This document shows, in pieces, positions 1 through 9,714 of a DNA stretch of 64,000 nucleotides (position 1 is the stretch's first letter; each line of letters begins with the position of its first letter). The notes below the pieces were generated by a model. The model saw only the letters and a program-made list of their open reading frames with translations. It searched no databases and was not told where the DNA came from. Origin of the DNA: an uncultured Chryseobacterium sp. (GTDB lineage: Bacteria; Bacteroidota; Bacteroidia; Flavobacteriales; Weeksellaceae); assembly GCF_913776365.1 (NCBI RefSeq), contig NZ_CAJYMO010000272.1, positions 1 through 64,000 of the forward strand, given 5' to 3'. A program made the translations under genes and the position numbers.

Positions 1-38
1 TATAATGTATAATGTATAATGTATAATGTATAATGTAT
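1..38. repeat. Heptanucleotide tandem repeat (TATAATG)x5 plus partial unit
   Basis: Direct reading: tataatg repeated five times from base 1; may continue upstream of the window. Confidence 0.9.
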
Positions 39-134
39 ATATTATTAATTTATGATCGTTTAACCGGTACCCTTATATGCTGTGCCTGAATAGAATATAA
101 GGTAAGGATCAGTCAGACAAAACTCAATAATAAA

Positions 135-166
135 AAAAATACCCGGAGAATTCTCCGGGTATTTTT
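135..166 (-). terminator. Intrinsic terminator, perfect 32-nt inverted repeat, downstream of the M1 peptidase
   Basis: aaaaatacccggagaa|ttctccgggtattttt. Confidence 0.8.
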
Positions 167-183
167 ATGACAGTAAGTGATCA

Positions 184-2025
184 TCAGTTCACTTTTACCA
201 TATTATTTTCAGGGTTGACATCTGCCAGTCTCTGGCTGAGGTCGATCCCCAATGCCGAAAGCTGGGATTTTGTATAAGGCACCGTTATACTGTACTCTTT
301 CTGGGTCCACGGCCAATACGGCATTGTTTTGAATTCACCAAATGCATCTTTCTCCTTCCAGGTATGGGTCATACTCATCGGGATCTGGTAGTTGATGACT
401 TTATTATCTTTGGTAACGATACTGAAATCTACCGGCATCGGCACCTGTCCGTTGTTTATCAGGGTGATGGTAGTAGACCTGTCGCCGTACTGCACCTCCT
501 TGATACCGTAATCGATCGTTTTTGTTGTATTGATCCAGTAATGCTGGAACCACTTCAGGTCCATACCGGAGACCTTTTGGGCAATATGGAGAAAGTCCCT
601 GTCCGAAGGATGCTTCATCGCCCATTGGTCATAATATTGTTTCAGGGTTTCGGCAAGATTCTGCTCACCCATGATGTACCCCAGCTCCACCAGATACAAC
701 TCCCCTTTCACGTAAGAAGCATAAGTATAGGCCGTTCCGTTATCATGATGGTCTCCCAGCCATACCGCAGGCTCTTCAATGCCTTTCTTTATAAAATTGC
801 GGTAGGCGTTGACGGTATTTACAAACGGGTTCGGCAGCGGCTTTGCCGGAGGGAACAGCTGGTTCATCACATAGCCTTCCGCATAGCTGGTAAAGCCTTC
901 ATCCATCCACGGGCGCATCGGTTCGTTGGTGGCCAGCATCTGCTGGTACCAGGAGTGTGCGCCTTCATGGGCCATCAGCCCCATCAGCCCTTCAATATCT
1001 TCGGCTTCTCCCAGGATCATGGTACACATCCCGTATTCCATCCCGCCGTCTCCACCCTGGATGAAAGCATAGGAAGGATACACATACTTGCCGAAATGGC
1101 TGTTCATCAGCTGGTAATATTTTGTAAGATAAGGCGGAGCCTGTTCCCAGACTTTCGTTTTATCATTGTTCTGGTACACCAGGAATACTTTCGGGCCCTG
1201 CGGGACATCGAAGCTTTTCACAATATAATCCCTGTCGGCGGCCCAGGCAAAATCCAACATGTTCTTAGCGGTCCATTTCCAGGTTGCTTTGTTTTTATCA
1301 GCCTTGATTCTGGCATTGGCATCATAGCCTTTTACCTCAGCCGGATTCTCTAAAGTTCCGCCGGCGCCTACTACATAGTCTTTGTTTATTTTAATCGTCA
1401 CATCAAAATCCGAGAACGGGGCATGGAATTCCCTTCCCACATAATCGAAAGTGGCCCAGCCGTCATAATCATATTCTGCGATCTTCGGATACCACTGGGT
1501 CATCGTCATATCGACTCCTTCCCGGTTGTTCCTTCCGCTTCTCCTGATCTGCTGCGGGATTACGGCATCCCATTCCATGGTAAAGGTAGCTGATGAATTC
1601 GGTTTAACCGGTTCGGCAAGGTAGACTTTCATCACGGTTTCCTGGATTTCAAACTTCAGATTTTTTCCGTTTTGTTTAATCCAATGGATATGCTGCGCGC
1701 CTTCCTGGTCTTTGGGAATGGAAGCAAGTCTGGATATTCCGTCTTTCTGCAGTCTGGAATCACCGTTTTTCCCCTGAGATGCCACCCGCTGGTCCATCAT
1801 GGAACCCGGCCTGAACGCATTCCAGTATAAATGGAAATACACCACTTTAAGTTCGTCCGGCGAATTGTTTTTGTAGTCTAAGGTCTGTTTTCCTTCATAG
1901 GTAAATTTTTCTGCGTTGACATCGATGTCCATCTTGTATTTCGCACCCTGCTGGTAATAAGGACCCTGCTGGGCATGAAAATGGGAAATGATCAGGGCAA
2001 AAAGAATCGCAACCGTCTTTTTCAT
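184..2025 (-). CDS. M1 family metallopeptidase (secreted)
   Basis: Signal peptide; GGMEYG and HEGAHSW...E zinc-peptidase motifs; ATG at 2025 preferred over upstream TTG. Confidence 0.9.
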   Translation of the reverse strand: MKKTVAILFALIISHFHAQQGPYYQQGAKYKMDIDVNAEKFTYEGKQTLDYKNNSPDELKVVYFHLYWNAFRPGSMMDQRVASQGKNGDSRLQKDGISRLASIPKDQEGAQHIHWIKQNGKNLKFEIQETVMKVYLAEPVKPNSSATFTMEWDAVIPQQIRRSGRNNREGVDMTMTQWYPKIAEYDYDGWATFDYVGREFHAPFSDFDVTIKINKDYVVGAGGTLENPAEVKGYDANARIKADKNKATWKWTAKNMLDFAWAADRDYIVKSFDVPQGPKVFLVYQNNDKTKVWEQAPPYLTKYYQLMNSHFGKYVYPSYAFIQGGDGGMEYGMCTMILGEAEDIEGLMGLMAHEGAHSWYQQMLATNEPMRPWMDEGFTSYAEGYVMNQLFPPAKPLPNPFVNTVNAYRNFIKKGIEEPAVWLGDHHDNGTAYTYASYVKGELYLVELGYIMGEQNLAETLKQYYDQWAMKHPSDRDFLHIAQKVSGMDLKWFQHYWINTTKTIDYGIKEVQYGDRSTTITLINNGQVPMPVDFSIVTKDNKVINYQIPMSMTHTWKEKDAFGEFKTMPYWPWTQKEYSITVPYTKSQLSALGIDLSQRLADVNPENNMVKVN

Positions 2026-2157
2026 GTACAATTTTATTTTTTTCTAAAGGTAAGTATTTAAAATAAAAGCCTCAAATAAACAGGAATCATGAAGTCTTTT
2101 CCTTTACCTTTAGATTAAATTTCTACTGGGGGTTAAGTTCGCGCTAATTGTTTTATG

Positions 2158-2634
2158 TTAATTTATATTTGAAATTACCAGCTTCTTAATCAGAGTAATC
2201 TGTCCCAGATGATAATAACAGTGTTCGATCATTCCATCAATATTTCTGAGGAAGGTTCCATACTTTTCATCAACGAAAGGTTCGTTCATTTTAGTATCAG
2301 GCATCTGTTCCAGCAAAACGGCAAATCTCTCAGCATCGCTCAAAAGTGTATTCAGCAATGATTCCCATTGCTCCTGCGACTCAACAGGAGGAAGATCAAA
2401 GCTGTATTTATCTTTAATCTCCAAAGGTCCGCCTTCAAAAACCTGAATCAATCCTGCAATATAGTAATCGATGTGAAAGGTAAGCATGGCAATGGTATTC
2501 AGAGAACCGACTCTTGTGACGGCCTGCTCCCACGTTACATCAGAAAGCTGATCCTTAAAATTGGTATTGGCAATCCACAGACCATCCAACAATACTTCCC
2601 TGAATCTTTTGGCTAATTGTAATACGGTACTCAT
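2158..2634 (-). CDS. DinB-like / DUF1572-type protein
   Basis: ~158 aa, conserved His pattern (TFHIDYY..., HCYYHLGQI) typical of the DinB/YfiT fold. Confidence 0.65.
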   Translation of the reverse strand: MSTVLQLAKRFREVLLDGLWIANTNFKDQLSDVTWEQAVTRVGSLNTIAMLTFHIDYYIAGLIQVFEGGPLEIKDKYSFDLPPVESQEQWESLLNTLLSDAERFAVLLEQMPDTKMNEPFVDEKYGTFLRNIDGMIEHCYYHLGQITLIKKLVISNIN

Positions 2635-2784
2635 TTCTTGTAATTTTCTTAAAGATAATTATTTTTACTTTTCCTGGCTGCCCATGCTTTTTAAAATGAA
2701 TCTGCAAATTCCTCAGCTATTGAAGCTTCTGTTTTTATGCGTAAACATCTGTGAAATCCGGTTGATCTGTAGGAAAATAAAAAT

Positions 2785-2812
2785 CCTTCAGGGTTTTTGA
2801 AAACCTTGAAGG
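2785..2812 (-). terminator. Intrinsic terminator for the DUF6909-like gene
   Basis: ccttcagggttttTGaaaaccttgaagg hairpin followed by a U-rich tract on the minus strand. Confidence 0.65.
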
Positions 2813-2837
2813 AGTATAAGCGTTTTAAGACTTTAAA

Positions 2838-4523
2838 TTAAGCAAAAAGCTCTTTCTTTCCGCTGCGTAAAATCTTTTCGAGGATTCTTAATGTAATCAG
2901 GTAAGTCGGTTTTACTCCTGTCAGTCCCAATCCTCCTGAAGAAAGCGTGCTTCCTGTTTCCAACGGATTATCGGATGCGTAATACGCGTACATTACGAAA
3001 AGGTCCGGCGTGATATGATGCCTGATCTTGGAGGCTACCTGTATGGCTTTCTGGTAGTGGGCACCTTCCATTTCCAGCCCGATCGCTTTCCATGACGTAT
3101 TCATAAAGTAGGAAAGAATATCCCTGTTCTGCAGCGACGTTCCCAACACGGTTATCATCGGCCCTTCGAAGGCCAGCAGTTCATCATCTTTAAAATCTTC
3201 CAGCTTCAGGGCATTTTCAAAAGGATAGTTATCGGCCGTCCCTTCAAAAATATGGGCGGTCGGGATCATAATGTCGCCTTTTCCGCCCGCCAGGATTCCT
3301 GCTTTCCCCATGATGGATACGGATTTTACCTTCATCATATACACTTCGCCTTTATGCTCAAAAGGCCTCAGCAGCTCGTCCATCACTTCAAAAGCCTGTT
3401 CCCCGAAAGCATAATCGAACACCATTACCACATCGTCCCCGTTGTACTTGATATCATTGAAGGGCGTATTCTTAAGGCTGGTTTTGCTTAAATCGAAGAT
3501 CTGGACATCGATATTGCTGCCGCTTTTATCGTTGATATAGATCATTCCTTCTTCCAGGGCATACTTGGAAACCTTATCGCGGAGTTCTTTCTTATCGGAA
3601 ATATCGCCGTACAGCTTATAGTCTACTTCCTTCTGGTCTTTTTTCTTCAGTGCATCGTTTCCGTACAGCATGTTTTTTACCGAATGCATATTGGCAGAAA
3701 TGATATGAAGCGGACGCATATGGAGGTCATTCTCATACAGCACTTCTTTTACCTTATGGGCCCATTTTTCCCCGAAATAATGGTGCCCTACCCTTTCTTT
3801 CAGGATGGCGCTGAAGTGGATTTCCCTTTCCCGGGTCTGCTTGGCATCTTCCAGGCTCACTTTGGCCAGATGGTAAATGATCTTAAACAGGCGGTCCGGA
3901 TTTTCATCTTCCCCGAAGGTGTTATAGGCGCGTAGGGTCTCGTCAAACGTTCTTCCTATTAAAGAAGACAGGTGGATCAGGGCTACTTCCTTTTCCTTTC
4001 TGCTGAATTTCTTTTCCCCTTTCACCACTTCTTCGATGATCTTGAAAGCACGGGTCGGCTTCCAGTTCTCGTCCTGCGCAAAGGCCAGGTTCCTGATCTT
4101 ATCGGCTTCAATGAACAGGAAAGTAAGATGGGTAAGGATATCGTAGATTTCGGAACGGCCGAGCAGCACTTCAATGTTCATCTGATGTTCATCGATGCGG
4201 TAGCAGTTCCTTCTTCTCTTTTTGGGAACGATGGGCTCAAAACTTCCCTTGTCAAACCCTTCATCCGAAGTAAGATGGATAAAGGCACATTCTTCAATGC
4301 CTTCAGGAAGGCGGTCCAGCACATACATCAGTCCGTTCAGTTCCAGTTTGCCCGGCACGTTCATGCTCCCGTAGATCTCAGGATTGATGATCTTAAGCAG
4401 ACTTCTGATGGTCTCGCCCGAAACTCCGGCAGGTTTAAAAAAACCTCTGTAAAAGAGGTGTCTCATAGAAATATACAGTCTTTCGATCGCTTCCGTCGTT
4501 TCTCTTGCTCTAGAATTCGTCAT
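2838..4523 (-). CDS. DUF6909-like protein with nucleoside-phosphorylase-like C-terminal region
   Basis: 561 aa from ATG 4523; C-terminal 'GLEMEGAHYQKAI' resembles phosphorylase/MTAN motif. Confidence 0.6.
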   Translation of the reverse strand: MTNSRARETTEAIERLYISMRHLFYRGFFKPAGVSGETIRSLLKIINPEIYGSMNVPGKLELNGLMYVLDRLPEGIEECAFIHLTSDEGFDKGSFEPIVPKKRRRNCYRIDEHQMNIEVLLGRSEIYDILTHLTFLFIEADKIRNLAFAQDENWKPTRAFKIIEEVVKGEKKFSRKEKEVALIHLSSLIGRTFDETLRAYNTFGEDENPDRLFKIIYHLAKVSLEDAKQTREREIHFSAILKERVGHHYFGEKWAHKVKEVLYENDLHMRPLHIISANMHSVKNMLYGNDALKKKDQKEVDYKLYGDISDKKELRDKVSKYALEEGMIYINDKSGSNIDVQIFDLSKTSLKNTPFNDIKYNGDDVVMVFDYAFGEQAFEVMDELLRPFEHKGEVYMMKVKSVSIMGKAGILAGGKGDIMIPTAHIFEGTADNYPFENALKLEDFKDDELLAFEGPMITVLGTSLQNRDILSYFMNTSWKAIGLEMEGAHYQKAIQVASKIRHHITPDLFVMYAYYASDNPLETGSTLSSGGLGLTGVKPTYLITLRILEKILRSGKKELFA

Positions 4524-4956
4524 ACAATAAATTTCACACAAATATACAAAATCTCCGCCCAACCTGTTTTAAGTAACTTTTAATAAGTTGCTTAACCGTC
4601 ATAGATAATACGGGACTGTATTCCTTCTATTCACTTCAATGAAAACCATCCGGTTTTGTTAACAGCCCCGGTCCGGCGATGATCCATTTTCCGGTCCCAG
4701 TTCTTTGTTTTCCTTCCTTTCCACTATTTTTCAGGAGTTATTTCCTGCTATCCGCTCATACTCCTCGCGCCGGCATATGCCTGTAACACCATCACCGATC
4801 CTTCCGCCCGCCAGCCTTCCCGCCCTGCTGTGGGGTAACCGCTGCTATCAGGACTAAGGCGGAAACCTTCCCGCTGAATCTGCTTTTGACACATTTTGCC
4901 CGCCATAACCTTACTCCGGCCTTATCAATTCACCCACAAGGATATCCCGGAACTTC

Positions 4957-4977
4957 AATCCTGAATCCCGAATCCTG
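4957..4977. repeat. Heptameric tandem repeat AATCCTG-AATCCCG-AATCCTG
   Basis: Direct reading, intergenic upstream of glnN. Confidence 0.7.
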
Positions 4978-5092
4978 AATGTAAAATCCGCTACACCCCT
5001 TTTTTAAATCAAATCTTTGTTTAAATTTTTGTTAAATTTCCGTTAACCCCTTAAATTTTCAGGGTAAAAATATTTTCACTGCTTTTTTTTCG

Positions 5093-5100
5093 TAAATTTG
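5093..5100 (+). promoter_or_regulatory. Flavobacterial -7 element TAAATTTG upstream of glnN
   Basis: Matches TAnnTTTG, 22 nt before ATG; -33 TTG not clear. Confidence 0.5.
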
Positions 5101-5122
5101 CCCCGTAAAAATCAAACCTAAT

Positions 5123-7318
5123 ATGTCAACTTTAAGATTCAAAGCGTTAGAAACTTTACCATTCAAGGATTTCAGGAGAGATCACTCTGTTGAGGTTCCT
5201 GTAAAACTTTCAGAACTGTTCTGCCAGAATGTTTTCTCTGAGGAAACCATGAGAGAATATTTGACGAAAGAAGCATTCACTTCCATTATGGATGCTGTGA
5301 GAAAAGGAACCAAAATCCAGCGTCACATTGCAGACCAAGTGGCAGTAGCCATGAAAGACTGGGCCATGAGCAAAGGGGTAACCCACTATACGCACTGGTT
5401 TCAGCCGCTTACAGGAAGCACCGCAGAAAAGCACGATTCTTTCTTTACTCCGATCGAAGGCGGCAGAGCCATCGAAAGGTTCAGCGGAAACCTGCTGATC
5501 CAGCAGGAGCCGGATGCGTCTTCTTTCCCGAACGGTGGTATCAGAAACACTTTTGAAGCAAGAGGATATACGGCATGGGATCCTACCTCCCCGGCATTCA
5601 TTATGGGAACAACCCTGTGCATCCCTTCCATCTTTATCTCTTATACAGGAGAAACACTGGATTATAAAGCACCTCTTCTAAGAGCACTGAATGCAGTAGA
5701 CGAAGCAGCGACCAATGTCATGCAGTATTTTGACAAGAACGTAACGAAAGTAACGCCAACCTTAGGATGGGAGCAGGAATACTTCCTGGTAGATTCCGCC
5801 CTGTACCAGTCCCGCCCGGATCTTGTACTGACAGGTAAGACATTATTAGGACATTCCCCGGCTAAAGGCCAGCAGCTGGACGACCACTATTTCGGGTCCA
5901 TTCCAACCAGGGTCATGAATTTCATGAAAGAACTGGAAGTAGAATGCATGAAACTGGGAATCCCTGTAACAACAAGGCATAACGAAGTGGCACCGAACCA
6001 GTTTGAGCTGGCGCCGATGTTCGAGGAAGTAAACGTAGCCGTAGACCACAACTCGCTGCTGATGGACATCATGGCCAGGATTGCCCACAGACACCATTTC
6101 CATATTTTATTCCACGAGAAACCGTTTGCAGGCGTAAACGGAAGCGGAAAGCACAACAACTGGTCACTGGCAACCGATACCGGAGAAAACCTGCTGAGCC
6201 CGGGAAGGAACCCTAAGAAAAACCTGCAGTTCCTGACTTTCTTCGTCAACACCATCAAGGCTGTTTATGAATATGCCGACCTTTTAAGAGCAAGTATCGC
6301 TTCGGCCAGCAACGACCACAGATTAGGAGCCAATGAAGCCCCGCCGGCCATCATTTCCGTTTTCATCGGAAGCCAGCTGTTCAGGGTACTGGAAGAGCTT
6401 GAGAAAGTAACCAGCGGAAAACTTTCCCCTGAAGAAAAAACTGAACTTAAATTAAATGTCGTAGGAAAGATCCCTGAAATCCTGCTGGATAATACCGACA
6501 GAAACAGGACTTCCCCGTTTGCATTTACCGGAAATAAATTCGAGATCAGAGCCGTAGGTTCTTCTGCCAACTGTGCAGAATCCATGACAGTAATGAACAC
6601 CATCGCTGCCAAACAGCTGAGCGATTTTAAAAAAGAAGTGGATGCGCTGATCGAAACCGGGCTTAAGAAAGATGAAGCCATCTTCAATGTATTAAGAGAA
6701 TACATCAAGCAATGTAAGGATATCATGTTTGAAGGTGACGGATATTCAGACGACTGGGCACAGGAAGCTGAAAAAAGAGGCCTGAATAATTTAAAGACCA
6801 CTCCGGAGGCACTGAAGCAGGAAATGGATGAGAAGTTCATGGCCCTGTATGAAGAAATGGGTATTTTCACCCACAGAGAAGTGGAAGCAAGAAACGAAAT
6901 CAAGCTGGAGAAATATTCTACGGTTATCGATATCGAAGCCAGAGTGCTGAGTGATATTGCAAGAAACCATATCATTCCTTCCGCTTTGAATTACCAGAAC
7001 CGGTTGATTGAAAACGTAAAAGGCCTTAAAGAAATTTTTGGGGAAGACGAATTCAGAAGCCTGGCGAAAGAACAGATGAGCCTGATTACCCAGATCTCTG
7101 AAAACGTAGCCGTGATCAAGCTGGGCGTTGAAGACCTTATCACCGCCAGGGAAGCGGCAAAAGCAACTACGGACAGCCAGCAGCAGGCAGAAGATTACTG
7201 TAACAAGGTGAAGCCTTTATTCGATGTCATCAGAGAAGCATCCGATGCGCTTGAGATGATGGTGGATGATGAGCTTTGGCCGATGACAAAATACAGAGAG
7301 ATGTTATTCACAAGATAA
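5123..7318 (+). CDS. glnN: Glutamine synthetase type III
   Basis: 731 aa; GSIII N-terminus, NGSGKHNNWS and NEAPPAIIS motifs. Confidence 0.95.
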   Translation: MSTLRFKALETLPFKDFRRDHSVEVPVKLSELFCQNVFSEETMREYLTKEAFTSIMDAVRKGTKIQRHIADQVAVAMKDWAMSKGVTHYTHWFQPLTGSTAEKHDSFFTPIEGGRAIERFSGNLLIQQEPDASSFPNGGIRNTFEARGYTAWDPTSPAFIMGTTLCIPSIFISYTGETLDYKAPLLRALNAVDEAATNVMQYFDKNVTKVTPTLGWEQEYFLVDSALYQSRPDLVLTGKTLLGHSPAKGQQLDDHYFGSIPTRVMNFMKELEVECMKLGIPVTTRHNEVAPNQFELAPMFEEVNVAVDHNSLLMDIMARIAHRHHFHILFHEKPFAGVNGSGKHNNWSLATDTGENLLSPGRNPKKNLQFLTFFVNTIKAVYEYADLLRASIASASNDHRLGANEAPPAIISVFIGSQLFRVLEELEKVTSGKLSPEEKTELKLNVVGKIPEILLDNTDRNRTSPFAFTGNKFEIRAVGSSANCAESMTVMNTIAAKQLSDFKKEVDALIETGLKKDEAIFNVLREYIKQCKDIMFEGDGYSDDWAQEAEKRGLNNLKTTPEALKQEMDEKFMALYEEMGIFTHREVEARNEIKLEKYSTVIDIEARVLSDIARNHIIPSALNYQNRLIENVKGLKEIFGEDEFRSLAKEQMSLITQISENVAVIKLGVEDLITAREAAKATTDSQQQAEDYCNKVKPLFDVIREASDALEMMVDDELWPMTKYREMLFTR

Positions 7319-7346
7319 CCTCTGTAAAGTTCCATATTAGTTAATA

Positions 7347-7375
7347 AACTCTCCGGTTTCCCGGGGAGTTTTTTT
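7347..7375 (+). terminator. Intrinsic terminator of glnN
   Basis: aactctccgg tttc ccggggagtttttttt. Confidence 0.85.
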
Positions 7376-7994
7376 CATAAATAATATGATCATCAGCGCC
7401 GGGCTTTGTTCTGCATGTTATATAAGCCGGGATTCTTCAGCAGCCAAATTAATACAACATAGTAGCCATAGATGATATAGCCCGCAAGATGGAAAGCTGA
7501 ATATTTCCGTCGTGTAACAATTAGAGAGCAGAGCTTTGTGTGATGCCGCAGTACCGTATCAGCAAAATCTTACTGTAAAACCCTGAGCAACCGGCCCGAA
7601 ACATTTTGGACTACGCCCCCTCTGACTGAAAAGAAATACCTGAACCATTAGGCGGAAAACAGCAGCCCTAATGATTTCACGGGCAGAGCGCCTGGATTTC
7701 CTTTATTTCGTCCTGTTTACCATCGTAAAACATAAAAATATGATCTGAACCGTTATAAACATAAGCTCCGTAAAAGAAACAGGAAAATTAAAAAACATTG
7801 GAAAAGCACACATTAGTCATTCTTCAGGGAAATTACTGCCTCTATAATTAAACAATCATTTAATTAACGATAGTGTTCATCATCACGGAGTTACAGACAG
7901 GTTCGGATACCACTAAATATTAGAGTTATCGCATCAGATCTGTGGGACTTTGTAAAAACAGAGCTTTTATAATGTTAAAGAATCTTAATAAAAA

Positions 7995-8031
7995 AAACCG
8001 TAGCCGCACCTGAAACAGGGCGTTACGGTTT
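7995..8031. terminator. Strong orphan hairpin/bidirectional terminator-like structure
   Basis: AAACCGTA..CGC.CCTG-AAA-CAGG.GCG.TACGGTTT, flanked by A-tract and T-tract; no annotated gene ends here. Confidence 0.7.
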
Positions 8032-8187
8032 ATTTTTCTTTAACATACACGCACGATATGTTAAAATGTGTTAAAAACAGAACCTGACAATAATCATATC
8101 AAAGTCCTTTTGAACGGAATACATATTTTTGTAATGCTTTTGAAAAATACTTAATCCTTATTTATTTAACACGGTAATCAAATATAT

Positions 8188-8904
8188 ATGAAGAAAAGAG
8201 TTTTGTTTTACTTAGTCGCTTTTGTATCTACAGTATCGTTACAATCGTGTGTTACCAATTATGTAGTGTCAAAACCAGCGACTTACACTAAAGAATACAA
8301 AACAGATGCCAAACTTGCTTCTATCGAAACCAATAAAATGGAGCAGGACAAACAGCAACTGATCAATTCCTTCCTCTCTGAAAAGGCTGCCTCTCTGGCC
8401 AACGCCAAAAACTCCATCAAAAATTCTGAAATTGCCAAGGCAATCCGCCACAATAAAACCATCGATAACATTTTAACCGAAGCTGCAACTTACCTGGGAA
8501 CACCTTACCGTTACGGAGGGATGACCAGAAACGGGATCGACTGTTCAGCTTTTGTTCTTTCGGTTTTCGGTGCGGCGGCCGGACTCAGCTTACCAAGGGT
8601 AGCCGCTTCCCAGTCTCAGGAAGGAGATAAGATTGAAAAGGAAAATCTTCAGAAAGGTGACCTTATTTTCTTTTCTCACGGCAGAAGAATCTCTCACGTG
8701 GGAATCGTGGAAAATGTAACGCCTGAAGGGGAAATCATGTTTATCCATGCCGCAACCTCGAAAGGAGTTATGGTTTCTTCACTGAATGATTCCTATTGGG
8801 GACCTAAGTACAGATTCGGGAAAAGAATCATCAATGAAAACGGCGATGCAGTAAATGCTAACCTTGCAGCAACATCTCCTGCTGAAAATACGGCTGCTTT
8901 TTAA
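8188..8904 (+). CDS. C40 (NlpC/P60) family peptidase lipoprotein
   Basis: Lipobox-like LQSC; GIDCSAFV and RISHVGIV catalytic motifs. Confidence 0.9.
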   Translation: MKKRVLFYLVAFVSTVSLQSCVTNYVVSKPATYTKEYKTDAKLASIETNKMEQDKQQLINSFLSEKAASLANAKNSIKNSEIAKAIRHNKTIDNILTEAATYLGTPYRYGGMTRNGIDCSAFVLSVFGAAAGLSLPRVAASQSQEGDKIEKENLQKGDLIFFSHGRRISHVGIVENVTPEGEIMFIHAATSKGVMVSSLNDSYWGPKYRFGKRIINENGDAVNANLAATSPAENTAAF

Positions 8905-8928
8905 TTTTAAATAATTGATTTACATACT

Positions 8929-8957
8929 AAAACCATCAGATGACTGATGGTTTTTTT
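8929..8957 (+). terminator. Intrinsic terminator of the C40 peptidase
   Basis: aaaaccatcag atga ctgatggttttttt. Confidence 0.85.
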
Positions 8958-9060
8958 ATTTTTAATGAATTCCTGCCCATCCTGCTTGCAGATGTACAGA
9001 ATCGTATGGAAATTAAACCAGGAGCTTGCAAGATAACAGAATGTTACGGAGTCACACCGC

Positions 9061-9642
9061 TCAGCTGTTCTTATCAATTTCAATATCCAGATAAGTGAGG
9101 AGTCCGTGAACCTCGGAAAGCGAGAATTTAGCTTTTCTGAGCTTGTTCAGTGAAGGATTAATGGAATAGTTGAAGGAAGTACGAAAATCTACTTTTTCAA
9201 GGTGGGTCCTTTCAAAAACGGCACCGGAAAGATCGCAGTTGGTGAATATGGCATTTGAAAGGTCTGCTTCGGAGAAATCCGTTTCGGTAAGCCTGCAATT
9301 CCTGAACATGGTTTTCTTTAAAGATGTTTTATAAAAGACGGAATTGTTAAGCAGGCAGCCGTCAAAACTGAATGACAGCCCGAATTCATGGCAATCGTTA
9401 AACGGCATCCCGAACATTTTGCATTCCCTGAATTCAACCTTCCGGAAAGCTGTGGAGGCAAGTTTTGCCATACTCAGGTTACAACCGGAAAATTCACAGT
9501 TGCTGAAGTGGCAACCGGAGAGATCGGTATATTCAAAACTGCAGTTCCGGAATGTACAGTTTTCGTATTCCGCTTTCATAAAAGGTTCCTGTGTAAAGTC
9601 CTTGTTTTCGAAATGCAGGTCTGAAAAAAAGTTGCGCATCAT
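9061..9642 (-). CDS. Pentapeptide repeat protein (Qnr/MfpA-like)
   Basis: Repeated A(D/N)Lxx / CxFxx pentapeptides across most of the 193 aa. Confidence 0.85.
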   Translation of the reverse strand: MMRNFFSDLHFENKDFTQEPFMKAEYENCTFRNCSFEYTDLSGCHFSNCEFSGCNLSMAKLASTAFRKVEFRECKMFGMPFNDCHEFGLSFSFDGCLLNNSVFYKTSLKKTMFRNCRLTETDFSEADLSNAIFTNCDLSGAVFERTHLEKVDFRTSFNYSINPSLNKLRKAKFSLSEVHGLLTYLDIEIDKNS

Positions 9643-9714
9643 TATTACTTTTTAGACATAAAATTAGCATATCATAAGACTGAAAAATGAAAAGCACACC
9701 CCATATCCTGCTGC

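Noticed and set aside
1-38. TATAATG repeats as stacked -10 promoter boxes
   Set aside because: Flavobacteriia use TAnnTTTG with a -33 TTG; E. coli-like TATAAT boxes are not informative here.
364-1353. 329-aa plus-strand ORF antisense to the M1 peptidase
   Set aside because: His/Arg-rich translation typical of antisense reading through a real gene; no family resemblance. The same reasoning removes other long antisense ORFs (3972-4583, 14466-15320, 46637-47716, 42086-42760).
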